Part shown: piece after piece, positions 42,500 through 52,601 of the stretch | Layout: every line of letters begins with the position of its first letter | Numbering within the stretch: the first letter of the stretch is position 1 | Assembly: GCA_016748015.1 (NCBI GenBank) | Contig: JAAOMT010000384.1 | Coordinates: 181,503-245,502, forward strand | Origin: Geosiphon pyriformis | Lineage: Eukaryota > Glomeromycota > Glomeromycetes > Archaeosporales > Geosiphonaceae | DNA length: 64,000 bases | Direction of reading: 5' to 3' | Program-made: the position numbers and the translations under genes | Notes under the pieces: generated by a model | The model's input: only the letters and a program-made list of their open reading frames with translations | Database searches by the model: none | What the model was told of the DNA's origin: nothing

Positions 42500-43766
42500 C
42501 TTTTGTGGTGATGGTGTGTTGTATCACATGAGTTTGTCTATGTGCATTACCTTCTTTTGAAATAACTGGGCTATTTCTAGCCAACAGATTTTCAATGTCC
42601 ACTTTTCTTTTTTTAGGGGAAGGTTTTCTTTGTTCTACAACTAGTAATTGGATTTCAGATGGTTCATTCTCAAAGAACTTCTGTACTATTTTTAGTTCTT
42701 CTCTGGATATCAAACTAATTGGTTCCCAATCTTTGTAATAGATCAGGCAGAACTTGTATTCATCACTAGGGAAATACAAAGGTTTATTGCACCAGCACCT
42801 GACACAAGAACCATACCATTAATAACTGTATTTTGCTTTCTTGCCAAGTTTTCTATCAAAGGTTCTTTTGAGAATATCATAGTAGAGCCAGCAGATCAGC
42901 TTGTCATTTACCATGATTCCTTTTTTGTCAGCTTTAACATTGTCTAGTGGCTTGCCATTGCTGGTGAAAATAGTATAAGCAAGTTCAGCAGTTTCTTTTT
43001 GTTCTTCTTGATCTTCTTCTTCATTGCTCTCATCATCATCTGATTCATCTGATTGTTCTTCTTCTTGGTTTTGCTTGGATACTGGAGGAGTTGTCCAATG
43101 GCAACATTTAACCACAATGGGCTTTTCATTACATCTGATAGTTAGCTCACAAAGTTCATAATCAAGTAGTGCTTTAGCTTTTTTAAGCCATTCATTGCCA
43201 ACAATTATGGTGTATTCTTTTGCTTCAGATACTTCCATATCAGTTTTAATGCTGATATCATTGATGCGAACAGGAATAGCTTTGGCTATGCCCAGGTCTT
43301 TCTTCTTGTCATCATGTACATTGGTTATTGGTTGAGTGGAAGGCTCATCAATTTTTCTGCTAATTGCTTCAAGAAAGTGTTTGGCAATTACACTAACAGA
43401 TGATCCACTGTCTAGGATCAGATCAATAAAGTAACCAGCCACTTGAGCTTTACAGATCAGAGGGGTAACATTGCTATTATCAGTGAGTTCAGCTTGGCGA
43501 GGTCATTTGTTGGTCTTTGGTGTTTTCTCCTTTGGTATTAATGATTTATGAAGATCTTTTCTAAACTGTAGATGAGTCATTAGTTGGCCAAATGTAATGT
43601 GTGCTGGGGTTTCTATGAGATCTTTAACAACAGAATAGGGGCCAGATTTTTGTATTATTTCTGGGGGTTCCAACTTTGGAGGATTTTTAAAAACTTTAGC
43701 TTTTGGGGGCTTATTGTTATCAGTAGTTGATGTGGAGGATGACTCCACAAAAACTTTTTTTCTCTC
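42500..43766 (-). pseudogene. Ty3-B2 gag end, protease, acidic linker and Cys module
   Basis: From 43766: VFVESSSTST, KPPKAKVFKNPPKLEPPE and ITFGQLMTHLQFRKDL (gag end). Protease DLILDSGSSVSVIAKHFLEA (~43420) has an intact DSG, and IIVGNEWLKKAKALLDYE is at ~43200. The acidic Glu/Asp linker is at ~43080-43000. The Cys module at ~42815-42750 has CVRCWC but the second CxxC is Y-K-F-C, so one Cys is lost. LIYYKDWEPISLISREELK leads to RT. Upstream gag is missing because LINE2 starts at 43767. Confidence 0.85.
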
Positions 43767-43862
43767 TTTGACTGCTACCATACAATTTACTATGGAAATT
43801 AAGTTTTTTGCAAAGAGATCTTTAAAACATAATATTTTATTACTAACACAATAGACTTAAAA

Positions 43863-46124
43863 GTGTCTGACAACTACACCTTTAGTGAAGTGACACCAGT
43901 CATGCAAAGAAGTATAAATGAAGAGACTATTAAAAATAATAACCAAGTAGAATTAAACATAGCTTCTGCTATAGACAAAGAAGAAAACAACACAATTTCA
44001 CATAAACTGACAACAGTGGAAACTGCTAAGTCTATTACACCTCCATTCAGATTTGAAACTAACAACAGACAATTTAGAACTGTAAACACAAGTAGTAGAG
44101 ATGACACACCTTTCAGAATTACTAACACAGCAAAAAGAACAGCTCCACATAGGCAAGTGGCAGACTTTTCTCCAACAACAGACAACAGACTAGAAGGAAA
44201 ACTGACAAAAAGTACAAACACATTGGAAGAATAAGTGTAAAAGGGCTAACTGAAAAATTCAACCAAGTAATTAAAGAAGACTTATCCAAAAACATAACAA
44301 CACAAACCAACAACTTTGTTTTACAACCAATGTTCAACAAAGGGGGAAATAGCAACAAATTCCAAATGAAAGCTTGGACTGGTGAAAAGGGGGCCTTAAA
44401 GTCTCTGAAAAAAATAGATAGACCTTCAAAAACACCTAAAAAAGACAGTAAAAGAGCTGCACAAATAGAAGCTGCTTTGAGAAAGTGCAATCTTGATATT
44501 TTGAACAGGATTAACAGTGGAAATTCTGTGGTGGAAAATGAGGAGCAAATGAACAATTTATTTGTTGCAAACAAAGATAAGGCTGATATGAATGACACTG
44601 CAGAGGACATGGAAGACTCTGAATTGGGCTTGTCTAGCAGAATAGCAAGTCCAAGTCCAGGCCAATATAGGAGTAAATCACTTGGCAAAAAACCCATGTT
44701 CATGGAACCAAACTACGAGGAAGGATGGAAAACTGTGGTTCATGGAACAAAGAGACATGTGCTCTTTGTGCAGGCATTAGATATACTGGAAAAAAACATG
44801 GGAAAAAAGGTGGGATGGATTTACAACCTGCTGGGGGATGTTAGCTATCTCTTGGAGGCTGTGATGGCAAAAAACCAAAAAATCAGAATGGATTTCCCTT
44901 AAGTGGCTGGAAGGGATCAGGCCAAAGAAGTCCTAGCAAATAAGGAAATAGATTCTTTTCTGATGGCTATTAATGGCATTACCAACCTGATGGCAGGCCA
45001 AAGGAAAGTCCTGGTGAGAGATATTCCCTTAGGAATTTCAGATAGAGAAGTAGGAGCTGTCATGAAAGAATTTGGTGAAGTTAAAAAAAGTGACTGAAAA
45101 ATGGCAATCAGCTGTGGTTGAGTATAACAACCAGGAAGAGGCAACCAAAGCCATAAACCAATGGTCAACCATGATCAGAAGGATGCAGTCAGAATTTATC
45201 CAATGATTGGAACCCAAAAAGTTGTTGAGCAGAGAAAAACCTGGGAAGCTAAATTGGTGGACTTACCACAAAATTGTACTGCTCACTACTTGAGTACCAC
45301 ACTGGACCAGATCAAAGCCCAATCTTGCTTTATCCCAAGAACTAGCAAGAATTACACAAGGATGGGCTGTGCTTACATAGGATTTGACAGTAAAGCCAGC
45401 CACAACAGTGCTACCAAAAAGCCCTTAGTAATTGGAGACACATTGGTGCATTGGGTACCTACTGATGCCAAAGAGTGTCACTTTTGTTACCAAGTAGGGC
45501 ATTTAGTCTCCAAATGTCCAATTCTACACAAGAAGAAGGAAGGAGATACAAAGAAAGCTACCAACAATATTAGATTGGCAAAGCTGTATGTTAGAAAGAA
45601 TGTTCCAGAGGAATCCATCAAAGACTTTGGTGGAAAATTATATGCCGAAATGGTTGCACTCAGACTGCCTCATAAGCTAAATAACACAAACTCAAACAGA
45701 TCTCCGAGAACTGGTCTACAAGTGAACAATAAAGAAGGACAACCAAAAAAGGGGATCAACCAACTATGGAAGGCTGAAATTGATAAATTGAGACAACAGA
45801 TTAACAAAATGGCCAAACTGCTGAGTGCTGTGACTGCCAAGCTTGGAGTAACAGTAGAAAAAGAAAAAGACATATTGGTTGCTCAACAGCAAAGTAACAT
45901 CTCAGAAAATAAAAGAGGCAGAGACCAGGGTACTAAGCCAGAGCACTACATCTAAGTCTGACCTGGAAGAGAAAAAAGAGGCATATGATCCAGAGAGGGA
46001 AATTAGGGTAATTAAAGAAACATTGGAACCCATTCTGGAGTTGCTAAAGCAAGTAAAAAAACAGGGTGGCTGGGGCGATCCTGCTGCTGGGGAATCTAAA
46101 CTTATAGAAACAGATGATGTGTAG
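43863..46124 (+). pseudogene. LINE2 ORF1: RRM + CCHC protein
   Basis: The same protein as in LINE1, mostly preserved. Segments: MQRSINEETIKNNNQVELN (first in-frame ATG 43902), KFQMKAWTGEKGALKSLKKI (~44360), HVLFVQALDILEKNMGKKVGW (~44755), RKVLVRDIPLGISDREVGAVM (RRM, ~45005), DAVRIYPMIGTQKVVEQRK (~45185), knuckle CHFCYQVGHLVSKC (~45478-45520), then the coiled-coil-like KAEIDKLRQQINKMAKLL (~45770). One TAA at ~44900 replaces Gln. Frameshifts lie near 44215, 45090-45160 and 45905. It ends at TAG 46122-46124 overlapping the ORF2 ATG. Confidence 0.88.
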
Positions 46125-49100
46125 CACACCTGATCCCAACACAGAACAGAACTATTCCAACATCAATACTTGGAAAGTTGGTACTATTAATGTTAGAGAA
46201 CTTAATAATCCTGGCAAAGCTGAAAAAGTGCTACAATGGTGTATAGGAGAATAATTTGACTTCATAATTATTACAGAAACTTAACTAACTCCTACCAAAG
46301 AAAAGGAAGTATTTTTTAGCTCTGATGAATACCACACCTTTTGGAAGTCAAGTGCTGAGAAACAAATGGGATGCACCATGTGGAAACAATCAAGGAATAT
46401 CATGGGAGGCTGTTACATTTGGTGTTGAAATTTAGGGGTAGAATCAGTGTGCATATAGTAGGGTTGTACATGCCTGCTTCCAAATCACCTACTGAGAAGG
46501 CAGTAGCAAAGGAGATCAGAAAACTTTTGGGAGACATTGTGCAAAACAAAGAGATAATCATAGTTGCAGGTGATTTGAATGAAGATATGTCATCCAAATC
46601 ACTTGAGGAAACATTTGCTACAAATAAGGTCAAAGCCTGTTCTACTGCTACAACATTGCAACATATGAATTTGGTGAACACACATGGAGCTTATACAATA
46701 AACAATCCAGAAAAGACATGGGCATCAAATGGAGTACAAAGAAGATTAGACTATGTGTTTACTGATGTAGTTACAGCCTCAATGGTTACAAATATTGGGG
46801 TGGTAGATGTTAATGAATTATTTAGCACTGATCACAAAGCAGTAATAACAATGTTCTGATCTGACAGAATCAAATCTGGAAGAAAGAAAAGTAGCATGAC
46901 TATGATTGATGTTAAAAAAACATCTGGGGTACAATGGGAAATCTATGCAAGAGAAACTGATCAATTGACAGATGAAGCACAAAAAAAATCAGTAGATAAC
47001 TGCAATGATAATCTAAACCAGATGTGGCTTACAATCAAGAAGACTGTGTTACAAGCTGCTGACTGCCTACCAAAAAGGAAAGTGGAAGCCCAATCTACAC
47101 ACACTAAGAAAGAATGTATGGATCACAAACTTGTTAAGATTATTGCTGATATAATCAAACAAATAAGAATAAACAATACAGATATGTATGATATCAATAT
47201 TATGCAGTTGTTGGCTAAATGAAAACAGCTGAAACCTGATGCAGTAACTGCATATCTGATAACTCTCCCAAAAGATAAGCTTATTACAGAATTAATCAGC
47301 ATTAAGAAAGAATACAGATCAACACTGCAAGCTAGAATCAGGCTACAACAACAGAGACAGATCATGGACAATATGATTAAAAGACAACAAAACTTTGAAC
47401 TAAACAAAGGAGCAATGATCAAAAGCATTTTGACAAAGAATAGTACTAGACCATGTCATTGAAGAAGGCAAATTTCATGACAATCTTGATGAAATCAAAA
47501 AGCTGGTAAACAAAAAAGCTCAAGGTTGGACTAGAACAAGAATTCTTGAACCTGAGCTATGGAAAAGTTGGGAAAACAGGTTTAAGCCAATTGACAGCAT
47601 TCCAGATCATGCCTTTGATAGTGTGATGACTGAAATAACAAATGAAGAATTTGAACACATACTAAGTCACACATCTCACAACAAAGCCCCTGGCCCATCA
47701 GGCATTCAAGCTGAGCTCTGAAGGAAAGCTGGGCCTAACACCAAGTCCAAACTGAGAACATTGCTTAATACATGCATAGAATTGGCAAACATGCCAGAGG
47801 AGTGGAGAATAGCACAAGTCATACTGATTCCAAAGCCAAAAGAATGAGGTGGCAATATTGACATTACCAGACCAATCACACTCATTGAAAGTACCAGAAA
47901 AATCTTAACAAAGATTCTAACTGCAAGGATATCAAAAGCATGTGAGCTACACAATGTCCTAAAAAGTTACAACACCTCAGTTTTAAAGAATACCTCTACA
48001 GCTGTGCCAATTTATGTAATTAATGCTGTAGCTGAGCATGCAAGAGAATTTGGTAATGAGGCCTGGTTTACATTTCAGGACATGAAAAAGGGATATGATT
48101 CAGTTGGTTGGAAACCCATGGAAGCTGCACTAAAAAGAATCAAGATAAACAATAGGTTTACTAAGCTGTTTGGCTTGATGCATAACAACAGGAGTAATAG
48201 AATCATAACCAAGTTTGGATTAAGTGATGAATATCATGTACAAGATGGGCTAGATCAGGGGGAAACAAGCTCACCCATTATGTAAAGGATTTTTTATGAC
48301 CCCTTACTGTGTGAAGTGAAAGAGACCAATTATAGCCAAGGGTACAAACTAACAGCTGAGTGGAAAAAGTGGGACAATCATATGGACACACAATCTCTGT
48401 TGGTATTAGTAAATCACCTTGCCTTTGTTGATAACACCGTGTGAATAGCAAACTCAAGACAGGGAATGCAGAGTATTCTAGACACAGCCAGCTCCTTCTT
48501 TAGAATGGTGGACATTGAGATCAACTTGGATAAGACTGAAACAATGGTGGTCAGATCCTCTAAGAAAAAATCAGTGGCAGTTGAGCCACTGATATTTGGG
48601 CCAAACAAACAACCTCTGAAACTGCTGGATCCATCTACATGTACCAGATATTTGGGAGTGTAGATCAGAGCTGATGAAAAAAATGAAACTGTACTAAAAA
48701 TGATTGGATCTGACATTGAAGCAGTGTGTGGAGTTATTAGGAAAAAACACATTACTGAAAAGCAGATGATCTACATTTTCAACAGTGTACTAAGTCCAGC
48801 AATAGAATTTAGATCTTAATTGACCCATATTCCAAATAGTTGGGCCAGAAGATGAACTTCAAAGATCTCAGCCACTGTAAAGAAAAAGGCTAGACTTTCA
48901 GTAGATTTCCCAGCCAGTGTCATGCATCACTCATCCTTGTATAACTTGTTTAAAATTGATGATATACAAGCAAAAAGCAAGATCACAGATTTGTTAGTTA
49001 GATTGAACAGTAATGATATTGCTGAAATGGCTACCAAAATTAGACTAGCCAATTTACCACAAAAATGGTCAGCTCATAATATACTTGAATATCCCACTGA

Positions 49101-49388
49101 TGAATGACCTAAGCCAGAGGCTAATCTTAAAGACAATATCATGCAGATTATGAGGGAAAGGGGCATCTCACTCAAAAGCTCTGGTAACACAGATGAGATA
49201 CCTGAATTTTCAAGACCACAAGCACACTTAATTGAGACCACTATAGCTTCATGTGCAATCTACACCAAAGTTAGAGGCTTACTAAGGAAAGAGAACATTT
49301 TGTATTTGCATCAAATGCAGAACAGAGATGGATCATTAATGACATGGATGGACTTCACAAGAAGATACAGACAGAGTGACAATGGTAG
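46117..49388 (+). pseudogene. LINE2 ORF2: endonuclease and RT, cut before RNase H
   Basis: ATG 46117 overlaps ORF1 by eight bases. Endonuclease: WKVGTINVRELNNPGKAEKV, HVETIKEYHGRLLHLVLKF, GLYMPASKSPTEK, IIVAGDLNEDMSSKS (Asp intact), RLDYVFTDVV and FSTDHKAVITMF (46140-46858). Linker QMWLTIKKTVLQAADCLPKRK (~47020). RT: NKAPGPSGIQAEL (~47680), PKPKE-GGNIDITRPITLIE (~47835), FQDMKKGYDSVGWKPME (~48075), GLDQGETSSPIM (~48250), LAFVDNTV then TGA (~48420). Truncated at 49388, where an open frame runs three codons into the Ty3-B3 LTR. Stops and shifts are fewer than in LINE1. Confidence 0.88.
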
Positions 49389-50018
49389 TGTTATGGTTGA
49401 AACCCATAATTTTTATTAATTATCACATGTATTAGCCACTGATGTCATATAATTAGCCACTCTATTTTTAGATAGTGATCATTGACCTGGTCATTGACCA
49501 CTTTCAATAGCTATATAAGCAATAAGTCTCTTAGCTGTAGAAAATCATCTCTTAGACAAGAATCAAATAAATAAAAATAACAACTTTCATCTCAATCATT
49601 CTCTTATCGCTAATTTCCCTTTCCCTACCTTTAAGTATCCAAACATCTTAGGATAAAAGATTACTTGTTGGCCTTTTCCTGATGTATATAATTGTAGCAT
49701 TTGAAGATTATTTGAATAAACGTGACTAAAAAGCACAAGTTGATACCTAATATTGAATTCTAAGAGTGCCGACATGAGGCATAGAATTATACCAGTGGTA
49801 ATCAATTGTTGACAGTACAGACTATCCTTCTACCTTCAGATTCCCCAGTTACTTTTGAAAAGAATAGCGACTGAGATATTTTATGAGACTGATCTTGCAC
49901 ATTAAATCCATATTCATTCAATTCACTCATTGAAGTTAAATCCTCTTTGATTATTTCCATCACCCTACAATTCTGTTCTCTCTTACTATCCATTAGCTTG
50001 TTACTCCAATCCATAACA
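49389..50018 (+). repeat. Ty3-B3 5' LTR
   Basis: 630 bases, TGTTATGGTTG...CAATCCATAACA, with CTATATAAGCAAT (~49511) and AATAAA (~49567). Very similar to the B1 LTRs. Followed by TAAAAG and TGGTGCTCCCTG, the candidate PBS (50025-50036). Confidence 0.92.
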
Positions 50019-50070
50019 TAAAAGTGGTGCTCCCTGTAAGGTTGTCAAAATCCACTTTGTTTCCTATTGT

Positions 50071-51796
50071 ATGGGTGATTATTCATACCTGCCACAACAA
50101 TCAGAAGAACACTTTAAAGCACACAACAAAAATGATCTAGACTTTATTGAACTCAATCTTTTGCTCTCTTGCTTGATTTGCTTTCCCATTGAAGAACAAT
50201 CCAGCAAACAATTCCAAGACTTTTGGAACTGGTTCTTGAACGAGCATTCAGCTGAAACCTACACAGCTTATACAATCTATTACTTTGACCAAGCTTATTT
50301 TGAAGATGACTTTGAAGGAAGAAACAACAGTATCAATCAGCTTTTATATTCTGCAATCTTTGAACAACAGCCCCCTGATTTTGAATATCTGAATCATCAA
50401 ATCCACATTTGGATTGCTGCCCATCAATCAACAGAAACTCCTCTTGAAGCAGAAGAAGAAAGCTATCAAACTGCTCCTGTTTTTGATTTTTTTTCAAGTG
50501 AATCAGAACACTCCACACAAACAGTTACACCTGAACCAATGGCTCAAAAATCTCTGCAACAAAACATTCTGATTGCCCTCCAAGGTATACAGACTGCTTT
50601 AGAGCAAAGAAACAACACCCCATTACCATTATTCAGAGGTAATGCCCAAGATCCAATTGAATGGTTGGATGACTTTGAGAGAGCTGCTACAGCCAACCAA
50701 TATGATGATGAGTACAAGTTTCAAATTGTTGGTGGCTACCTCCAAGGCTCTCCTGCTACCTGGTTCTCACAGGAAACTGATGCTGGTGCTTACCAAAAAA
50801 TCATTAGATGGACACCAACAAATGCTGGAGAAGAAAACACTTCTTTTACAATCTGGTTTGAAACTAAATTTAGAACTCCTATCTTAATATCTAAATGGTG
50901 CATGGAATTAGAAAAAAGAACCCAAGGTCTTGGTGAAGTTGTAACTGAGTATGCCAAAGCAATCAGAAAATTAATCAAGTGAGTAGATTCTGGAAAAAAC
51001 TGGACAGAAGAGCAAAAGATTTATTCCTTTACAAAAGGATTAAGAACTGATCTTTCCTATACTCTTTGGTCTCTCCTGGTTCTGAAAGACAATCTTACAA
51101 TGAACATAGCTATTGAGCTTGCCCAACGAATTGAAGATAACCAAAGGATGCATTTGGGATCCACACTTCCAGTTTTTGCTCCTGTTCCTATTATGGCCTC
51201 TGCTCCTCAATGGCTGCCACTTCTTTCACTGCTCAAACTCCAGATCCCAATGAACAATTAATAAATAGACTCACAGCCAATCTTGCCCATTTGTTAGAAC
51301 CCTTAGCTCAAGCAGTCAGAGAAAATCAACAACTCCAAAGACCCAGATTTGAACCCTGTTTTAATCAACCCCAACAACTCCCTTATCAAAGACAACAAAA
51401 TCGTGTTTTATCACTGTGGATTAACTGGACATTTCTCCAGAGATTGCAACAATTCTCCCCTGCCTCCTCCAGCTCCTAGAAACAATGACAATCAAAACAA
51501 CAGAACCATCAATAACAATGTCTCCAATCAAAAAACCAATCATGCCAACATCAATTTCTTTGAAGAGGATCCCTTAGTTGAAGCTACTGTTTATTAGTCT
51601 TTAAACTGGTAGGTGCACCTCCAAAGGGTGAGAGTGCAAGCCAATCAGAAGAAAACCTTTTTTATGCTTTTAACTTAACTGATGATGACCATGACATAGA
51701 TGAACTTGCAATCAACACTTCTGAATCAACAAAAAAGAAGAAGAAAGCCAAGGTTGATTTTGTTATAGATCCAAAGAAAACCTCCACATCAACTGC
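50071..51796 (+). pseudogene. Ty3-B3 gag (nearly intact N-terminal part)
   Basis: ATG 50071 opens a 303-codon frame: GDYSYLPQQSEEHFKAHN, FWNWFLNEHSAETYTAY, LPLFRGNAQDPIEWLDDFERA, TWFSQETDAGAYQKIIRW and RTQGLGEVVTEYAKAIRKL; a TGA at 50980 replaces an Arg codon. The frame continues KNWTEEQKIYSFTKGLRT, then shifts near 51205 into PDPNEQLINRLTANLAHLLE. The zinc knuckle FYHCGLTGHFSRDC (~51405-51450) has lost its first Cys, next to a small deletion. It continues to NINFFEEDPLVEATVY and ends in KKKKAKVDFVIDP-KTSTSTA at the LINE3 junction. Best representative of the Ty3-B Gag N-terminus. Confidence 0.88.
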
Positions 51797-51960
51797 TTTT
51801 TTTTTTTTTGTTAATGTATAGCCATGCTGGTCTTTTATTAGTTTTGCCCCACCTGAAAATATAGCATTTTCATAAAGCCAACTCACTCAATAATTTAAAT
51901 TACAAGATGTGGCTAACCACTAAGTGGTTAAGCCTAACTACATGCTAATATAACCAAAAA
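51797..51960 (-). ncRNA. LINE3 3' tail with two candidate hairpins
   Basis: Hairpin 1 is the palindrome AACCACTTAGTGGTT on the minus strand (51929-51915). Hairpin 2 is GAAAAT-loop-ATTTTC (51871-51855), a stem different in sequence from LINE1 but at the same place. CTAATAAAAGACCAGCATGGC then precedes poly(A). Confidence 0.58.
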
Positions 51961-52210
51961 ACCTAAGGGGTATCACACTATCACATAAATTAACTTTACT
52001 ACTAAGACTCTCATTAAGTATCTTATTACAACTTGTGAATCTATCACCCATTTTAACTCTGGTTTTGCCACTATCACTACCACTACTCTTTAATATTTTA
52101 TGTACATTAGACACATTTGATATGCTCCTCTTAGCAATGTTATCAATACTTACAGATTTCTCACACTCAGTTTGTAATTTGCAACGTTCTTTCCACAATC
52201 TTTTTCTTGC

Positions 52211-52548
52211 TTAAGTCACCACCCATTTACACACCTTAATTAATATATTATTGTTAGTCTTCTGATCAATATCAGCAAATGCATTGATTCTCCCAAATTG
52301 CTTATTGATTAATCCTTTGCATAACAGGTCTATGTTGGATGTTGACTTGATGTACTCATTAGACAAGACCACCCTTTCAGCATGGTCTGAAGATCTATGT
52401 TTTTTTCCTACAGCTTTTGACAAGCACAGCATCCACTCTTTTTTTATGTCATCTATTAGTGTCTTGCCCCTCTGAGTACTTAGAGAGCATTCCCAAAAGT
52501 GCCAGTTGGTTTCAACTTCCATGTAACATACTTTGCAAAGGTTGTTTA
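52211..52548 (-). pseudogene. LINE3 ORF2 C-terminus (Cys/His motif), left of Y3
   Basis: Continues ORF2 after the Y3 insertion: VYLNNLCKVCYMEVETNWHF...WEC (~52545-52490) is the C-x2-C-x8-H-x3-C motif. SNEYIKSTSNIDLLCKGLINKQFGRINAFADI follows, and a stop at 52213-52211. In the + orientation the flank 52549-52570 is repeated at 55000-55021 (18 of 22 identical). Collinear with LINE1 40040-40360. Confidence 0.85.
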
Positions 52549-52601
52549 AATACACCTGGGGACATCTATTACTAAAAAAAACTCTTTCTCTCCTAAATTT
52601 C

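Larger units (their letters stand above)
12301..43766 (-). mobile_element. Ty3/gypsy family B, copy B2 (interrupted; 5' end outside window)
   Basis: Reading leftward: gag end, protease, Cys module, RT, RNase H and the integrase N-terminus occupy 43766-40775. After the LINE1 insertion (15164-40776) the element resumes at 15163 with the integrase core, ORF3 and the 3' LTR (12936-12301). The two halves join within the codons preceding GQPFDRIGID, and 15148-15163 repeats at 40775-40790 with 14 of 16 bases identical. A solo B LTR sits at 14026-14666. The gag start and 5' LTR are cut off by LINE2 at 43767 and would lie to the right of the window. Confidence 0.88.
43767..49388 (+). mobile_element. 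LINE-X copy LINE2, 3' end displaced beyond Ty3-B3
   Basis: Starts TTTGACTGCTACCA at 43767 inside Ty3-B2 gag, antisense to it. ORF1 and most of ORF2 are present to RYRQSDNG, where Ty3-B3 begins at 49389 after GTAG. The remaining ~1.7 kb (RNase H, tail) should lie to the right of B3, outside the window. Closer to LINE3 than to LINE1 in ORF1. Confidence 0.9.
49389..51796 (+). mobile_element. Ty3/gypsy family B, copy B3 (5' LTR and gag only in window)
   Basis: B LTR 49389-50018, then PBS-like site and gag. It is preceded by GTAG (49385-49388), the same 4-mer seen as a target duplication elsewhere. Gag is cut at 51796 by the poly(T) start of LINE3(-). The rest of B3 should follow beyond 64000. 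Confidence 0.9.
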
